Shown here piece by piece: positions 40,898 through 50,144 of a DNA stretch of 64,000 nucleotides. Source of the DNA: Paracraurococcus lichenis (GTDB lineage Bacteria > Pseudomonadota > Alphaproteobacteria > Acetobacterales > Acetobacteraceae); the NCBI RefSeq assembly GCF_030657435.1, contig NZ_JAUTWS010000010.1, positions 124,001-188,000 on the forward strand. The letters are read 5' to 3'. A model generated the notes under the pieces. The model saw only the letters and a list, made by a program, of their open reading frames with translations. It ran no database searches and was not told the DNA's origin. Position numbers and translations under genes: made by a program. Position 1 is the first letter of the stretch, and every line of letters starts with the position of its first letter.

Positions 40898-43240
40898 GTG
40901 CAGGATCGGCTGGAGACCATGCCTCTGGACGCGCTGATGGCGGAGGCGGCGGCGCTGCGGGACGCGGCGCATGGACGCACCATCAGCTATTCGCGGAAGG
41001 TCTTCATTCCGCTGACGAAGCTCTGCCGCGATGTCTGCCACTACTGCACCTTCGCCGAGAGCCCGCGGCCCGGCCGCAGCGTCTACCTGTCGCGGGAGGA
41101 GGTGCTGGCCATCGCCCGCGCCGGCGCCGCGGCCGGCTGCACCGAGGCGCTGTTCACCCTCGGCGACAAGCCGGAGCTGCGCTGGCGGCAGGCGCGGGAA
41201 GCGCTGGCGGCGCTCGGGCACGAGACGACGATCTCCTACCTCGCCGAGGTCTCGGCGCTGGTGCTGAAGGAGACCGGCCTGCTGCCGCATGCCAATCCCG
41301 GCGTGATGACCCGGGCGGAGATCGCGGCGCTGCGGGAGGTCTCGGCCAGCCAGGGCATCATGCTGGAGAGCGCGAGTGCCCGGCTCTGCGAGCCCGGCGG
41401 CGTGCACCATGGCAGCCCGGACAAGCACCCGGAGGCGCGGCTGGAGGTGCTGCGCCTGGCCGGCGAGCTGCGCGTGCCCTTCACGACAGGCATCCTGATC
41501 GGCATCGGCGAGACGCGGGCGGAGCGGATCGAGGCGCTGCGGGCGATCGGCGAGATCCAGGCGCGCTACGGCCATGTCCAGGAAGTCATCATCCAGAACT
41601 TCCGGGCCAAGCCGCGCACCAGGCTGGCGGAGGCGCCGGAGCCCGACCTCGATGACCTCCTCTGGACCATCGCCGCGGCGCGGATTGTGCTGGGCGGGGC
41701 GATGAACATCCAGGCGCCGCCGAACCTCTCGCCCGGCGTCTACCAGCGGCTGGTCGCGGCCGGACTGAACGACTGGGGCGGCGTCTCGCCGGTCACGCCC
41801 GACCATGTGAACCCGGAAGCGCCCTGGCCGCATCTGGAGGAACTGGCCGCCCGCACGGCGGAGGCGGGCAAGGTGCTGGTGCAGCGACTGCCGGCCTATC
41901 CGGACTATGTCCGGTCGCCGGATACCTGGTTCGCGCCTGACGTGGCCGCGGCGGTGCGGCGGGCGAGCGATGCGGAGGGCTTCGCGCGCGGCGACGACTG
42001 GTCGCCTGGCGAGGTCGTGCTGCCGCGCATGCCGGCGCCGCGCCTCGCGGCAGCGGATGCCGGACTGGTGCGCGTGGTGGACCGCGCCGCAGGCGGCACG
42101 CGGTTGGATGCGCCCGACATCATGCGCCTGTTTGCGGCGCGCGACGCCGACCAGGCGCATGTGGCCGCCGCGGCGGATGCGCTGCGGGCGGCGGTCTCCG
42201 GCGAGACCGTGCGCTACGTCGTCAACCGCAACATCAACTACACCAATATCTGCGGCTACCGCTGCCGCTTCTGCGCCTTCAGCAAGGGCAAGACGCATGA
42301 GGCGCTGCGCGGCCCGGCCTATGACCTCGACCATGCCGAGATCGTCCGCCGCGCCGAGGAGGCCTGGGCCCGCGGCGCGACCGAGGTCTGCCTGCAGGGC
42401 GGCATCCATCCGGACTATACCGGCGAGACCTATATCGGCATTTGCGAGGCGATCCGCGCCGCGGTGCCGGGGATGCACATCCATGCCTTCTCGCCGCTCG
42501 AGGTCACGCAGGGCGCGGCGACGCTCGGCCTCTCGCTGCGGGACTACCTCGCACGGCTGAAGGAGGCCGGCCTCGGCACCCTGCCCGGCACGGCGGCGGA
42601 GATCCTGGACGACGAGATCCGCGCCATCATCTGCCCGGACAAGGTCAATACGGCGGAATGGCTGGAGGTGGCGCGCACGGCCCATGGCCTCGGCCTGCGC
42701 ACGACCAGCACCATCATGTTCGGCCATGTCGAGGGGCCGCTGAACTGGGCGCGGCACCTGCTGGCGCTGCGCGACCTGCAGGCCGAGACCGGCGGCTTCA
42801 GCGAATTCGTGCCGCTGCCCTTCGTGCACATGGAAGCGCCGATGTACCTCCGCGGCCAGGCCCGCCGCGGCCCGACCTTCCGGGAGGCGCTGCTGATGCA
42901 CAGCGTCGCGCGGCTGGTCCTGCACCCGCACATCACCAACATTCAGACGAGTTGGGTGAAGATGGGGCCGGAGGGCGCCGCGCTGGCGCTGCAGGCCGGG
43001 GCCAACGACCTCGGCGGGACGCTGATGAACGAGAGCATCAGCCGCGCCGCCGGCACGCAGCATGGCCAAGAATTCGCACCGGACCGGATGGAGGCGCTGA
43101 TCCGCGGCATCGGCCGCCTGCCGCAGCAGCGGACGACGCTCTACGGACCGCCGCCGCAGGAGCAGCAGAGCCGGTCCTATGGCGCGGAGGAGCTTGCGCC
43201 GGTCGTGCAGACCGCGCCGCGGCGGAAGGCGGTGGCCTAG
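40898..43240 (+). CDS. fbiC: FO synthase, CofG-CofH fusion
   Basis: 780 residues, from GTG 40898 (GGGGGAG upstream). It makes 7,8-didemethyl-8-hydroxy-5-deazariboflavin (FO), the chromophore of F420, from the riboflavin precursor and tyrosine. The N-terminal CofG radical-SAM motif is CRDVCHYC (Cys43, Cys47, Cys50). The C-terminal CofH motif is CGYRCRFC (Cys452, Cys456, Cys459) followed by AFSKGKTHEALRG. Supporting blocks are HPDYTGETYIGICEAI and LPGTAAEILDDEIRAIICPD. The fused form is typical of actinobacteria and of F420-making proteobacteria. It is convergent with cofC, stops overlapping by 4 bases. Confidence 0.96.
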   Translation: MQDRLETMPLDALMAEAAALRDAAHGRTISYSRKVFIPLTKLCRDVCHYCTFAESPRPGRSVYLSREEVLAIARAGAAAGCTEALFTLGDKPELRWRQAREALAALGHETTISYLAEVSALVLKETGLLPHANPGVMTRAEIAALREVSASQGIMLESASARLCEPGGVHHGSPDKHPEARLEVLRLAGELRVPFTTGILIGIGETRAERIEALRAIGEIQARYGHVQEVIIQNFRAKPRTRLAEAPEPDLDDLLWTIAAARIVLGGAMNIQAPPNLSPGVYQRLVAAGLNDWGGVSPVTPDHVNPEAPWPHLEELAARTAEAGKVLVQRLPAYPDYVRSPDTWFAPDVAAAVRRASDAEGFARGDDWSPGEVVLPRMPAPRLAAADAGLVRVVDRAAGGTRLDAPDIMRLFAARDADQAHVAAAADALRAAVSGETVRYVVNRNINYTNICGYRCRFCAFSKGKTHEALRGPAYDLDHAEIVRRAEEAWARGATEVCLQGGIHPDYTGETYIGICEAIRAAVPGMHIHAFSPLEVTQGAATLGLSLRDYLARLKEAGLGTLPGTAAEILDDEIRAIICPDKVNTAEWLEVARTAHGLGLRTTSTIMFGHVEGPLNWARHLLALRDLQAETGGFSEFVPLPFVHMEAPMYLRGQARRGPTFREALLMHSVARLVLHPHITNIQTSWVKMGPEGAALALQAGANDLGGTLMNESISRAAGTQHGQEFAPDRMEALIRGIGRLPQQRTTLYGPPPQEQQSRSYGAEELAPVVQTAPRRKAVA

Positions 43241-43905
43241 CCTTCCGGCGACAGCCGCCCCAGCACGCCCGACTGCTGCAGCCAGGCGAGCGTGCGGGTG
43301 CCGCGCGCGACCTCCAGGCCGGCGAACATAGCCACATCGGCGGGATGGTCGATATCCATCGCCACGCCCGGCAGCGGCACGATCCGCGGCGCGATCCCTT
43401 GCGCCCGCGCCGCCGCGAGGTGCGGGAAGTAGCTGTCATCGCCGAAGCGCAGCGGCACCGCATCGGGCGGGCTCAGGATGACGCCGTTCGAGCCCTTCTC
43501 GTCATGCGCGGGCGCGATGGTGAAGGCCGGCGGCGGGCCATGCGCGGCGAGCAGCGCCTCCACCTCCGCCGGCGTCACGGCCGGGATGTCGCCCGGCATG
43601 GTCAGCACGCCCGCGGCGCCCTCCGTCGCCAGCACCCGCGCGGCGGCGGTGACGCTGCCGGTATGGCCGTCCCGCGCGCCTTCGGTGATCACCCGCGCAC
43701 CGCGGCGGCGGACCTCGGCGGTGGTCCAGTCGTCCAGTGTCACGACAGCGACGCCGGCGAGGCCGCGCGCGGCGCAGAGCGCGTCCAGCACCTCGCCGGC
43801 CATCACCCGCATCAGGGCGACGCGCTCCTCGGGCGCGAGGAGCGGCGAGAGGCGCTGCTTGGAACCCTGCATCTCCTTGACCGGGAGGATGGCCCAGATG
43901 CTCAC
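43237..43905 (-). CDS. cofC: 2-phospholactate/phosphoenolpyruvate guanylyltransferase
   Basis: 222 residues. It activates 2-phospholactate, phosphoenolpyruvate or another C3 phospho-acid with GTP for F420 side-chain synthesis. Landmarks: WAILPVKEMQGSKQRLSPLL at the N-terminus (nucleotide-binding), LTMPGDIPAV with the metal-binding Asp, HDEKGSNGVILSPP, FGDDSYFPHLAAA and MDIDHPADV. The sequence alone does not tell which phospho-acid is used. It is the last gene of the five-gene operon LLM-fgd-cofE-cofD-cofC, with a 4-base overlap with cofD. Confidence 0.92.
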   Translation of the reverse strand: MSIWAILPVKEMQGSKQRLSPLLAPEERVALMRVMAGEVLDALCAARGLAGVAVVTLDDWTTAEVRRRGARVITEGARDGHTGSVTAAARVLATEGAAGVLTMPGDIPAVTPAEVEALLAAHGPPPAFTIAPAHDEKGSNGVILSPPDAVPLRFGDDSYFPHLAAARAQGIAPRIVPLPGVAMDIDHPADVAMFAGLEVARGTRTLAWLQQSGVLGRLSPEG

Positions 43906-44822
43906 CGCAGCGCATCCGCGGCGGTCAGCACGGCGCGCGCCAGCGCGATCTTGTCGTCCAGCGTCTGCATCAGGGTGCGGGCGCGGAACACGCGCGGCGC
44001 GATGCCCGATGCATCGTCGCCTTCTTCCATGACATAGCCGGTCAGCAGGTCGCCATAGCGCGCGGCGACCGCGGCGGCGGAGGGTGTGACGCCCAACTCC
44101 GAAAACATCTTGGCGGTCGGCCCCTTCACCGCCTGGCCCGCGATGATGGGTGAGACGGCGACCACCGGTGCGCCGCAGCCGGCGATCGCCTCGCGCATGC
44201 CCGGCACGGCCAGGATCGGCTCGATACTGATGAAAGGGTTGCTCGGGCAGATCACTACGGCGCGCGGGCCGGCGCGCAGGGCGGCCAGCACCTCCGGCTG
44301 CGGCCGCGCCCGCCCGGCGCCGGCGAAGTCCAGCGCGCGCACCACCGGCGCCGCGCGCTGCCGGACGAACCAGTCCTGGAAGTCGATCCAGCCCGCATCG
44401 CTGCGGATGCGCGTCCGCACCGGATCGTCGCTCATCGGCAGGATGCGCGGGCCGATGCCGAGGCGGCGGCGGATGTCGTCGGTGACCGCCGACAGCGTCT
44501 CGCCGCCGCGCAGCCGCTGCGTGCGCAGCACATGCAGCGCGAGGTCACGGTCGCCGAGGCGGAACCAGTCCTCGCCGCCCAGCGCCGCCAGGGTCTCCAT
44601 GAAGGACCAGGTCTCGTCCGCCCGCCCCCAGCCCAGCACGGGGTTGTCGAGGCCCGCGAGGGTATAGGTCAGCGTGTCGATGTCCGGGCAGATGGTCAGG
44701 CCATGATGCTCGAAGTCGTCGCCGGTATTGGCGACGACCAGCAGGCCCGAAGGCGGCAGGACTTTCGACAGGCCGAGCGCGAGCTTCGCGCCGCCGATGC
44801 CGCCCGACAGCGCGACGATCAC
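43902..44822 (-). CDS. cofD: 2-phospho-L-lactate transferase (CofD/FbiA)
   Basis: 306 residues. It joins FO to the activated phospho-acid to give F420-0 or dehydro-F420-0. Blocks: [20 protein letters not shown] at the N-terminus, [20 protein letters not shown] with the Asp cluster for Mg and [21 protein letters not shown] and [20 protein letters not shown]. Overlaps cofE and cofC by 4 bases on each side. Strong family identity; no anomaly seen. Confidence 0.95.
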   Translation of the reverse strand: MIVALSGGIGGAKLALGLSKVLPPSGLLVVANTGDDFEHHGLTICPDIDTLTYTLAGLDNPVLGWGRADETWSFMETLAALGGEDWFRLGDRDLALHVLRTQRLRGGETLSAVTDDIRRRLGIGPRILPMSDDPVRTRIRSDAGWIDFQDWFVRQRAAPVVRALDFAGAGRARPQPEVLAALRAGPRAVVICPSNPFISIEPILAVPGMREAIAGCGAPVVAVSPIIAGQAVKGPTAKMFSELGVTPSAAAVAARYGDLLTGYVMEEGDDASGIAPRVFRARTLMQTLDDKIALARAVLTAADALR

Positions 44823-45559
44823 CGGAACAGGTCCTCCGCCCCCACCCGCACCAGCTCCGAGGCCGGCGCGGCCGGCGCGTCCCAGGCCAGGCCGCGCAGC
44901 AGCACCGCCGGCTGTCCTTCCGCCCCCTGCCCCATGACCAGCCCGGCGGCGGCCGCGATCTCGTCGGCAAAGCCGGTGATGCTGACCTGCAGCGTCCGCC
45001 CGAACAGGTCCGGCTGGCCGCGCAGGTCGAGCAGCGCGGGCAGGCCGGCCGCGCCGATCGCGATGCCGACGGTCCCTCGCCGCCAGGCACGGCCGAAGCT
45101 GTCGGTGATCACCACCGCCAAGCCCAGCCGCGCCGAGAGCCGCGCGGCGCTGGCATCCGGGTCGACCGGCAGCAGCAGCGCATGCCCCTCCTGCCCCACA
45201 TTCGACTGGTCGATGCCCGCATTGGCCATGACGAAGCCGAGCCGATGCTCGACGATGATCAGGTTGGGCCGGGCACGGACGACGCGCCGGCTCTCCGACA
45301 GGATCAGCTCGACCAACCGCGGGTCCTTGCCCGTCTTCTCCGCCAGCGCCCGCGCAGCGGCGGAGGGCGCGACGGAAGCGAGCGGCACGCTCCGCCCCTC
45401 CGCCTTGCTGACCACCTTCTGCGCCACCGCCAGCACGTCGCCCGGCTGCGGCGAGAGGCCGGCGCGCGCCATCCCCTCGGCCAGCAGCGCGCCCAGGTCG
45501 TCGCCCGCCTGCACCATCGGCAGGCCGGGCAGCGCGGTCAGGCTCAGCGAGGCACTCAC
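44819..45559 (-). CDS. cofE: Coenzyme F420:L-glutamate ligase (CofE)
   Basis: 246 residues, the single-domain CofE form, without the C-terminal nitroreductase-like domain of mycobacterial FbiB. It adds glutamates to F420-0 using GTP. Blocks: [51 protein letters not shown] and [20 protein letters not shown]. If the pathway uses phosphoenolpyruvate, the reductase domain fused in FbiB would be needed from another gene, which is not seen here. Confidence 0.94.
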   Translation of the reverse strand: MSASLSLTALPGLPMVQAGDDLGALLAEGMARAGLSPQPGDVLAVAQKVVSKAEGRSVPLASVAPSAAARALAEKTGKDPRLVELILSESRRVVRARPNLIIVEHRLGFVMANAGIDQSNVGQEGHALLLPVDPDASAARLSARLGLAVVITDSFGRAWRRGTVGIAIGAAGLPALLDLRGQPDLFGRTLQVSITGFADEIAAAAGLVMGQGAEGQPAVLLRGLAWDAPAAPASELVRVGAEDLFR

Positions 45560-46560
45560 CCGAAGCGGCGGCGCAGCAGGGGCAGCACGCGCTCCCCGAA
45601 CAGGGTCAGGAAGCGCGCCTGGTCGGGGCCGGGCGCGTGGAAGACCAGGTGGTTGAAGCCGAGGCCGACGTAGTAGCCGATCCTCTCCACCATCTCCCCG
45701 GGGTCGTCGGAGACGATCCAGCGGCTCGCCGCGCGCTCGAGCGGCAGGGCATCCGCCAGGCGCTCCATCTCCGCGGGGTCCTCGACATGCATCTTCTCCT
45801 CCGGCGAGAGGGCGAGCGCCGCCCAGTGCCGCGTATCCTCCAGCGCGCGCTGCCGATCGGTGTCGAATGATACCTTCACCTCGATCATCCGCTCGTAGCC
45901 GGGTTTGCTGGCGCCCGAGGCCTCGATGCCCGCGGCGACGTTCGGCAGCAGCGTCTCGGTATAGAGGTCCTCCTTCTTGCCCGAGGTGCAGATGAAGCCG
46001 TCGCCGGCGCGGCCGGCGTATTTCGCCACCAGCGCGCCGGCGGCCGCGACATAGACCGGCACCGGCGCCTGCGGCCGGTCGTAGATCGTCGCCTTCTCCG
46101 TCCGGTAGTACTGGCCCTCGAAGCTGACGCGTTCCTCGGTCCAGAGCTTGCGCATCAACTGCACCGCCTCCCGCATCCGGGCGAAGCGCTCCTTGAACTC
46201 CGGCCAGGGCTGGCCGGTGGAGGGCACCTCGTTCAGCCCCTCGCCCGTGCCGATGCCGAGGATGACGCGGTTCGGGAACATCGCGCCCAGCGTCCCGAAG
46301 GCCTGCGCGACGATGGAGGGGTGGTAGCGGAAGGTCGGGGTCAGCACGCTCGTGCCCATGACGAGCTTCTGCGTCCGCGCCCCCAGCGCGCCGAGCCAGA
46401 CCAGGGAGTTCGGCGCATGGCCGTCGGTGTGCTTCCAGGGCTGGAAATGGTCGGAGATGAAGCAGGATTCGAAGCCCGCCTGCTCCGCCAGCACGCCGAA
46501 TTCCAGCAGTTGCGACGGCGCGAATTGCTCGGCCGAGGCCTTGTAGCCGTAGCGGATCAT
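45556..46560 (-). CDS. fgd: F420-dependent glucose-6-phosphate dehydrogenase homologue
   Basis: 334 residues starting [20 protein letters not shown], preceded by GAGAGGGG; a longer in-frame start is less likely. It aligns along its whole length with mycobacterial FGD1: SDHFQPWKH (His38, Trp42), [10 protein letters not shown] (Glu107), and [17 protein letters not shown] with Lys195. Lys256 in LSPEEK and Arg280 in SRWIV also align. These match the His40, Trp44, Glu109 catalytic and Lys198, Lys259, Arg283 phosphate-binding residues of the mycobacterial enzyme. It would reduce F420 with glucose 6-phosphate or a similar sugar phosphate. The 4-base overlap with cofE couples it to cofactor synthesis. 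Confidence 0.9.
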   Translation of the reverse strand: MIRYGYKASAEQFAPSQLLEFGVLAEQAGFESCFISDHFQPWKHTDGHAPNSLVWLGALGARTQKLVMGTSVLTPTFRYHPSIVAQAFGTLGAMFPNRVILGIGTGEGLNEVPSTGQPWPEFKERFARMREAVQLMRKLWTEERVSFEGQYYRTEKATIYDRPQAPVPVYVAAAGALVAKYAGRAGDGFICTSGKKEDLYTETLLPNVAAGIEASGASKPGYERMIEVKVSFDTDRQRALEDTRHWAALALSPEEKMHVEDPAEMERLADALPLERAASRWIVSDDPGEMVERIGYYVGLGFNHLVFHAPGPDQARFLTLFGERVLPLLRRRFG

Positions 46561-46573
46561 GCGCGTTCCCCTC

Positions 46574-47434
46574 TCAGGCATCGGCCAGGGCGTCGAGCAT
46601 CGCGTCGCGGTGCTTCGTGTCGCCGTCCTCGGTCACGAGCTGGATGCAGACATGCGTCGCGCCGGCCGCGAAATGCGCCCGCAGCCCCTGCTTCACCACC
46701 TCCGGATCGCCCGACAGGACCATGGCGTCGATGAAGCGGTCGCTGCCGCCGTCCTGCAGCTCGGCCTCGGTGAAGCCCAGGCGCAGCCAGTTGTTCACGT
46801 AGTTCGGCAAAGTCATGTAGCGCGCCAGCTCGCGGCGCCCGAGCGCGCGAGCGCGGGCCTTGTCGGCCTCGATGCAGACCTTCTGCTCGACCGCCAGGAC
46901 CTTGCCCGGGCCGAGGATCCCGGCCGCCTGCTTCGTGTGCTCCGGCGTCACGTTGTAGGGCACCGCGCCATCCGCCTGCGCCGCCGCCAGCGCCAGCATC
47001 TTCGGCCCGAGCGCCGCCAGCAGCACCGGGCCTTCCGGCGCGCCCTCCCCCGCCGCGCGGATGCCGTCGAGATAGGCGCGCATGGCCGGCACCGGCTTGT
47101 CGTAGCGGTGGCCGCGCAGCCCCTCCACCATCGGGATGTGGGAGACGCCGAGGCCGAGCGCGAAGCGGCCGCCATGGAGAGCGCTCAGCGTCGCCAGCGC
47201 CCGCCGCGCGGTGAAGGCGTCCCGTGCATAGATGTTGGCGATGCTGCTGCCGATGACGAGGCGCTCGCTGTTCGCCAGCAGGAAGCCGGCCAGCGCGACG
47301 CTCTCGTAGCCGCGCGATTCCGGGTACCAGAGGGTGCCGTAGCCCTTCCCCTCGACGCTGCGCAGCAGCGCGCGCAGCCCCGCCGCGTCCAGCCGGTCGG
47401 TCGAGCACCATACGCCCAGGCGTCCGAATTCCAT
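46574..47434 (-). CDS. Luciferase-like (LLM) F420-dependent oxidoreductase, TIGR03620-like
   Basis: 286 residues from ATG 47434 ([20 protein letters not shown]). [60 protein letters not shown] and [14 protein letters not shown] follow the TIGR03620 F420-family pattern. It is first in the operon with fgd and cofEDC, 13 bases before fgd. Its substrate is unknown, but this position makes F420 use very likely. Confidence 0.87.
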   Translation of the reverse strand: MEFGRLGVWCSTDRLDAAGLRALLRSVEGKGYGTLWYPESRGYESVALAGFLLANSERLVIGSSIANIYARDAFTARRALATLSALHGGRFALGLGVSHIPMVEGLRGHRYDKPVPAMRAYLDGIRAAGEGAPEGPVLLAALGPKMLALAAAQADGAVPYNVTPEHTKQAAGILGPGKVLAVEQKVCIEADKARARALGRRELARYMTLPNYVNNWLRLGFTEAELQDGGSDRFIDAMVLSGDPEVVKQGLRAHFAAGATHVCIQLVTEDGDTKHRDAMLDALADA

Positions 47435-47606
47435 AACGGCATCCCCCGCTTCGGCGGGCATTATGGCCCTGGCCGGCGGCGCCCGCCAGTTGACCCCCGG
47501 CGAAGGGCGGGCGGCGCCATCCCGATCGGAGTCACGCCGCCGGGACTTCCGGGCCTCTGGCGATCCGATCTAGCCTCGCCGCAAGAACACCCGCGGGAGG
47601 GAATGG

Positions 47607-48695
47607 ATGGCACGGGCCGCACGCTTCGCCTACCAGATTGGCGCGGTGGGGGAGGAAGGCCTCTCCGACCGCGAGCTCTACCGGGAAGCCATCGCCGATG
47701 CGGAACTGCTGCACCGGCTGGGCTACGACGCCGCCTGGATGGTGGAGCACCACTTCTCCGACTACTACCCGCAGCCCAACCCGCTGCTCTTCCTCTCGCA
47801 CATCGCCGCGGCCTGTCCCGGGCTCGGCCTCGGCACCGCGGTCATGGTGCTGCCCTGGTACGATCCGGTCCGCTTCGCCGAGGACGTGGCGATGCTGCAG
47901 ACCCTCTCGGAGGGGCCGCTGCATATCGGCATGGGCCGCGGCACCGCGAAGAGCGAATACGACGCCTTCGGCATCGGCATGGAGACGGCGCGCGACCGCT
48001 TCCGCGAGACCTGGGAGTTCACCCGCACCGCGCTCGCCGGCGGCCCGGTGACCTTTGAGGGGCACCATGTGGCCTGGCGGACGCCCACCGTCCTGCGCCC
48101 GGCACTGGAGGGGCCGCGGCCGAGCTTCTACGGCGCCATCGGCAGCCTGGAGAGCGCGGCGATCATGGCCGATCTCGGCCTGCCGCCGCTCTGCCTCTCC
48201 TCCTTCCCCGACAAGCTGCTGCGGCGGATCCTGGAGACCTGGAAGGAGCGGACGGCGGCGGCCGGCCGCCCCACCGACGTCACCTTCCCGATCTCGGTGA
48301 AGTGCTTCGTCGCGGAGACGGACGAGGCGGCGCGCGCCCAGGCGCTGGACTACCTGCCGAAATTCTTCGCCCTGCAGGTGGAGCACTACCAGTCCGACCA
48401 CGCGCCCTGGGGCAATATCCCGGGCTACGAGCAGTTCAACCGCATGTTCGCCAACCTGCGGCTGCTGTCGGACCCCGCCAATCTCGGCGGCTACCTCGCG
48501 CAGAACCTGGTGGGGTCGCCGGAGACGGTGGCGAAGCGGGTGCGGGAGATCCTCGATCTCGGCTTCGACTACCTCGTCGTCAGCAATGGCACCTATGGCG
48601 TGCCGCGGGCGGTGCGGCACCAGACCATCCGGCTCTTCGCCGAGGAGGTGATACCGCGCGTCCGGGCCATGGCGCCGGCCGTGGCGGCGGAGTGA
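47607..48695 (+). CDS. Luciferase-like flavin-dependent monooxygenase/oxidoreductase
   Basis: 362 residues, divergent from the F420 operon. YDAAWMVEHHFSDYYPQPNP with the EHHF motif, GLGTAVMVLPWYDPVRFAED, GRGTAKSEYDAFGI and LGFDYLVVSNGTYGVPRAVR place it in the LuxA-like LLM class that commonly uses reduced FMN for monooxygenation. Given the F420 cluster, a deazaflavin-using variant is possible. GCGGGAGGG lies 7 bases before the ATG. Confidence 0.85.
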   Translation: MARAARFAYQIGAVGEEGLSDRELYREAIADAELLHRLGYDAAWMVEHHFSDYYPQPNPLLFLSHIAAACPGLGLGTAVMVLPWYDPVRFAEDVAMLQTLSEGPLHIGMGRGTAKSEYDAFGIGMETARDRFRETWEFTRTALAGGPVTFEGHHVAWRTPTVLRPALEGPRPSFYGAIGSLESAAIMADLGLPPLCLSSFPDKLLRRILETWKERTAAAGRPTDVTFPISVKCFVAETDEAARAQALDYLPKFFALQVEHYQSDHAPWGNIPGYEQFNRMFANLRLLSDPANLGGYLAQNLVGSPETVAKRVREILDLGFDYLVVSNGTYGVPRAVRHQTIRLFAEEVIPRVRAMAPAVAAE

Positions 48696-48702
48696 CCGCC
48701 GC

Positions 48703-50046
48703 TCACGACTCCAGCAGGTTCTCCTTCAGCGTGCGGTAGCGGTACTCCGTCCGGAAGCGGCCGCGGCGCTGCAGCTCCGGTACCAGGTGGTCCGCGATGC
48801 CGATGAGGTCGGGCGGCATCGAGACGGTATGGCCGAGCATGAAGCCGCCGCGGCTGCCGGTCGCCTCGAACATCTCCTCCAGCCGGTCGGCGAGCTGGGC
48901 GGGGCTGCCGGCCAGCGTCCGGTCATAGGCCGTCGCCTCGCGCAGCCCATGCTCGAGGAACTCGGCCCGCGTCAGCTCCGCCCCGGGACCGAGCGTCGCC
49001 ATGAGCTCATGCAGGAAGCCCATGGGGGAGGCCTGGCCGGCCACGATCTCGGCATGCAGCTCGCGCAGGGTGAAGCGCTCCGGCAGGGTCGAGAAATCGT
49101 AGCCCGAGTTGTAGGAGAGGTAGGCGCCGACCGCCTCGGGCGGGATGCTGGTCAGCAGCAGCTCGCGCCGGGCCAGCGCCTCCCGCTCCGTCTCCGCCAC
49201 CACGATCGGCGTCTGCCAGAGGATGCCGACCTCCTCCGGGTCGCGGCCGAGCGCCCGCAGCGCCTCGTCCAGCGCGGCGCGCTGCTTCACCTGCAGGGGC
49301 AGCGCCATGTCGCCGCCGAAGACGACATCCGCGACATAGGCGGAGGCGCGGATGCCGCGGGGGGAGCCGCCGGCCTGGATCAGCACCGGCCGCCCCTGCG
49401 GCGAGGGCGGGGTGTTCAGCGGCCCCGAGACCTTGAAGAACCGCCCCTCGTGCCGGACGTCGCGCAGCTTCGCCGGGTCGCCGACCCGGCCCGTCTCCCG
49501 GTCCCACAGCATGGCGTCCGGCGCCACGCTGTCCCAGAGCAGGCGGCAGACATCGGTGAACTCCTCCATCCGGTCATAGCGGTCGCCATGGTCCATCAGC
49601 CCGTCGAAGCCGAAATTGGCGAAATCGGACCGCCGGGTGGAGGCGACGAGGTTCATCGCGATGCGCCCGCCGGTGATGTGGTCCAGCGAGTTCATCAGCC
49701 GCGCGGTATAGTAGGGATGCATGAAGGAGGAGGAGAAGGTCAGGCCGAAGCCGACATGCCGCGTCACCCGGGCCATGGCGACGGCATAGGGCGTCAGGTC
49801 CTGCCGCGGCCAGTTCATGCCCCATTCGACGGCGGCGTCGCGGCTGCCGCGCCAGGTATCCGGCACGCCGGTGCCGTCGCCGGAGAAGACGATGTCCAGC
49901 AGTCCCCGCTCGGCGATGCGGGCCATCTCCTCCAGCATCCCGACATCGGGGAAGGTGTGGCCCGGCCAGGCGCCCGGCATCCGCCAGCGCCCGCCCATAT
50001 GGCTGTAGGAGAAATCGAATCCCAGATGCATCCGGCGCCTGGCCAT
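48703..50046 (-). CDS. NtaA/SnaA/DszA-type FMN-dependent monooxygenase
   Basis: 447 residues from ATG 50046, with AGGAGG 5 bases upstream. The NtaA/SoxA(DszA) subgroup is longer than other LLM proteins: MHLGFDFSYSHMGGRWRMPG, GLTFSSSFMHPYYTARLMNS, GGRIAMNLVASTRRSDFANF and GRPVLIQAGGSPRGIRASAY. These enzymes open or desulfurise substrates such as nitrilotriacetate and dibenzothiophene sulfone with reduced FMN from a separate reductase, which is not seen here. Convergent with the 47607 gene. Confidence 0.88.
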   Translation of the reverse strand: MARRRMHLGFDFSYSHMGGRWRMPGAWPGHTFPDVGMLEEMARIAERGLLDIVFSGDGTGVPDTWRGSRDAAVEWGMNWPRQDLTPYAVAMARVTRHVGFGLTFSSSFMHPYYTARLMNSLDHITGGRIAMNLVASTRRSDFANFGFDGLMDHGDRYDRMEEFTDVCRLLWDSVAPDAMLWDRETGRVGDPAKLRDVRHEGRFFKVSGPLNTPPSPQGRPVLIQAGGSPRGIRASAYVADVVFGGDMALPLQVKQRAALDEALRALGRDPEEVGILWQTPIVVAETEREALARRELLLTSIPPEAVGAYLSYNSGYDFSTLPERFTLRELHAEIVAGQASPMGFLHELMATLGPGAELTRAEFLEHGLREATAYDRTLAGSPAQLADRLEEMFEATGSRGGFMLGHTVSMPPDLIGIADHLVPELQRRGRFRTEYRYRTLKENLLES

Positions 50047-50144
50047 GCCGCCCTCCTGCCGCCCGTCCGCGGCCGGGTGCAAACGCCACGCCAAGGCGGC
50101 CGAAGAGCGGTGCCAGGGGCCGGGTATCCCTGCCCCGCTTCGAC

